Shown piece after piece: positions 62,320 through 62,810 of a stretch of DNA of 62,810 bases. How positions within the stretch are numbered: position 1 is the stretch's first letter; each line of letters starts with the position of its first letter. Position numbers and translations under genes: made by a program. The DNA comes from Candidatus Cloacimonadota bacterium (GTDB lineage: Bacteria > Cloacimonadota > Cloacimonadia > Cloacimonadales > TCS61), in NCBI GenBank assembly GCA_021735645.1, contig JAIPGP010000008.1:1-62810 (forward strand), given 5' to 3'. The notes below the pieces were generated by a model, which saw only the letters and a list, made by a program, of their open reading frames with translations, was not told the origin of the DNA and made no database searches.

Positions 62320-62675
62320 TTATCCCTCCGAAGTAGCATAAGCTACTTCCTTTAATGATGTTATTCCTTCTTTTATCCTCTCTACTCCAGATTGTCTGAG
62401 ATTCAGCATTCCTTTTGAAGCAGCGATTTTTTTTAACGTCTCTTCGTCAATTTCATCACCAGATTTAATTATTGCCTGCCTGATCTCTGGATAAAAATAA
62501 AGCGCTTCTGTTATTGCACATCTTCCTTTATATCCACCCTTACACTTTGGACATCCTTTTGGGTTTTCCTGATAGGCAAGTCCTGCATCCAAATCTTCCT
62601 GGGTAAGACCAAGTTCAAGAGCCGCAGGCCAAAATTCTTTATCAAGAGGCTGCTTGCAATGTTTACATAATCTTT
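62320..62675 (-). pseudogene. PilB/GspE-type ATPase, C-terminal fragment cut by the IS element
   Basis: The frame reads RLCKHCKQPLDKEFWPAALE, then LGLTQEDLDAGLAYQENPKG, CPKCKGGYKGRCAITEALYF and so on to TAA at 62320. The paired CxxC motifs (CKHC and CPKC) and the G(Y)KGR(C/T)AI(T/Y)E stretch are the zinc-binding C-terminal part of GspE/PilB assembly ATPases. The catalytic parts are missing because the IS end replaces everything upstream of the RLC codons, creating a TAA across the junction. In the genome this ATPase would be broken unless another copy exists or the junction is a misassembly. Confidence 0.88.
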
Positions 62676-62810
62676 AATGACTATCCGGCTGTCTCCGTAA
62701 AACTTGACAATAAGATTACTCGGTGGAAATTTGCTATCAAATATTCAATGGAGGTCTATTAATGAAACATTATGAAACGATAAGTTTCTTTGAATTTCAG
62801 AAGCAATATT
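62676..62810 (+). mobile_element. 5' end of an IS1595-like insertion sequence, right copy (truncated by contig end)
   Basis: The 135 bases match the reverse complement of 1-135 perfectly. The transposase start is the ATG at 62762 with GGAGG upstream; 16 codons (MKHYETISFFEFQKQY) remain before the contig ends. The insertion lies inside the PilB/GspE-type gene. Target duplications cannot be seen because the other end of the element is absent. Confidence 0.7.

Overview
The window reads as one 62.8 kb contig of an uncultured, moderately AT-rich Gram-negative bacterium. Several things together fit the FCB side of the tree, most likely a Candidatus Cloacimonadota (WWE1)-type organism: large secreted proteins with FlgD-Ig / Por-type C-terminal sorting domains, LVIVD-repeat and CarboxypepD_reg-like secreted proteins, a DUF4175-type giant coiled-coil protein, and a secretin plus PilM-O-like apparatus. 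This lineage call is inference from gene content, not from a marker gene.

The first and last 135 bases are perfect inverted copies of each other. Each carries the 5' end and first 16 codons of an IS1595-like transposase that reads off the contig. The left copy abuts the end of cheA. The right copy cuts a pilB/gspE-type ATPase gene. The contig therefore probably ends where assembly met a multicopy insertion sequence.

Layout: (1) 0.1-6.1 kb, minus strand: a compact chemosensory operon (cheW, cheR-TPR, cheW, CHASE3-HAMP MCP, cheA) without cheB or a free cheY. (2) 6.4-15.5 kb, plus strand: M28 peptidase, DUF4175-like membrane protein, Na+-dependent transporter, TPR protein, small membrane protein and XerC/D, then tRNA-Arg(CCG). 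(3) 15.8-20.9 kb: small secreted proteins around an ECF-like sigma factor. Two of these genes share a striking promoter-like motif. A third has an ATA start and an internal amber, and an LVIVD-repeat gene is split by an ochre. (4) 20.9-22.3 kb: a graveyard with a frameshifted IS21 istB remnant and a group II intron whose RT gene is almost entirely deleted but whose domain V is intact. (5) 22.3-30 kb: a sorting-domain protein, a TrmB-family regulator and a divergent HlyD-MacB-TolC efflux operon whose TolC gene is broken by an amber. (6) 30-43 kb, minus strand: a nine-gene run (two ABC exporter half-transporters, HflX, M29 peptidase, methyltransferase, giant GNAT fusion, pyridoxal kinase, HAD phosphatase). 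It is preceded by a structured leader with a short leader peptide and a terminator, resembling ribosome-mediated attenuation. (7) 43.5-46.3 kb: an ArsC-like phosphatase (plus strand) and a sorting-domain protein (minus strand). (8) 46.3-62.8 kb, minus strand: a long operon for a type IV pilus / type II secretion-like machine. In transcription order it runs: PilB/GspE ATPase (cut), two pilin-like proteins, two LamG-domain pilin-like proteins (one with long Gly-Asn arrays), a degenerate histidine kinase, a receiver plus cNMP-binding-like regulator, a PilT-like ATPase with an altered Asp box, a PilM/N-TPR fusion, a PilO/P-like protein, a minimal secretin, an LVIVD lipoprotein and a beta-helix secreted protein, ending at a strong terminator.

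The best candidates for undescribed biology are the LamG/Gly-Asn pilus-like operon, the ECF sigma with its paired promoters and small secreted proteins, and the leader-peptide attenuator in front of the ABC exporter operon.
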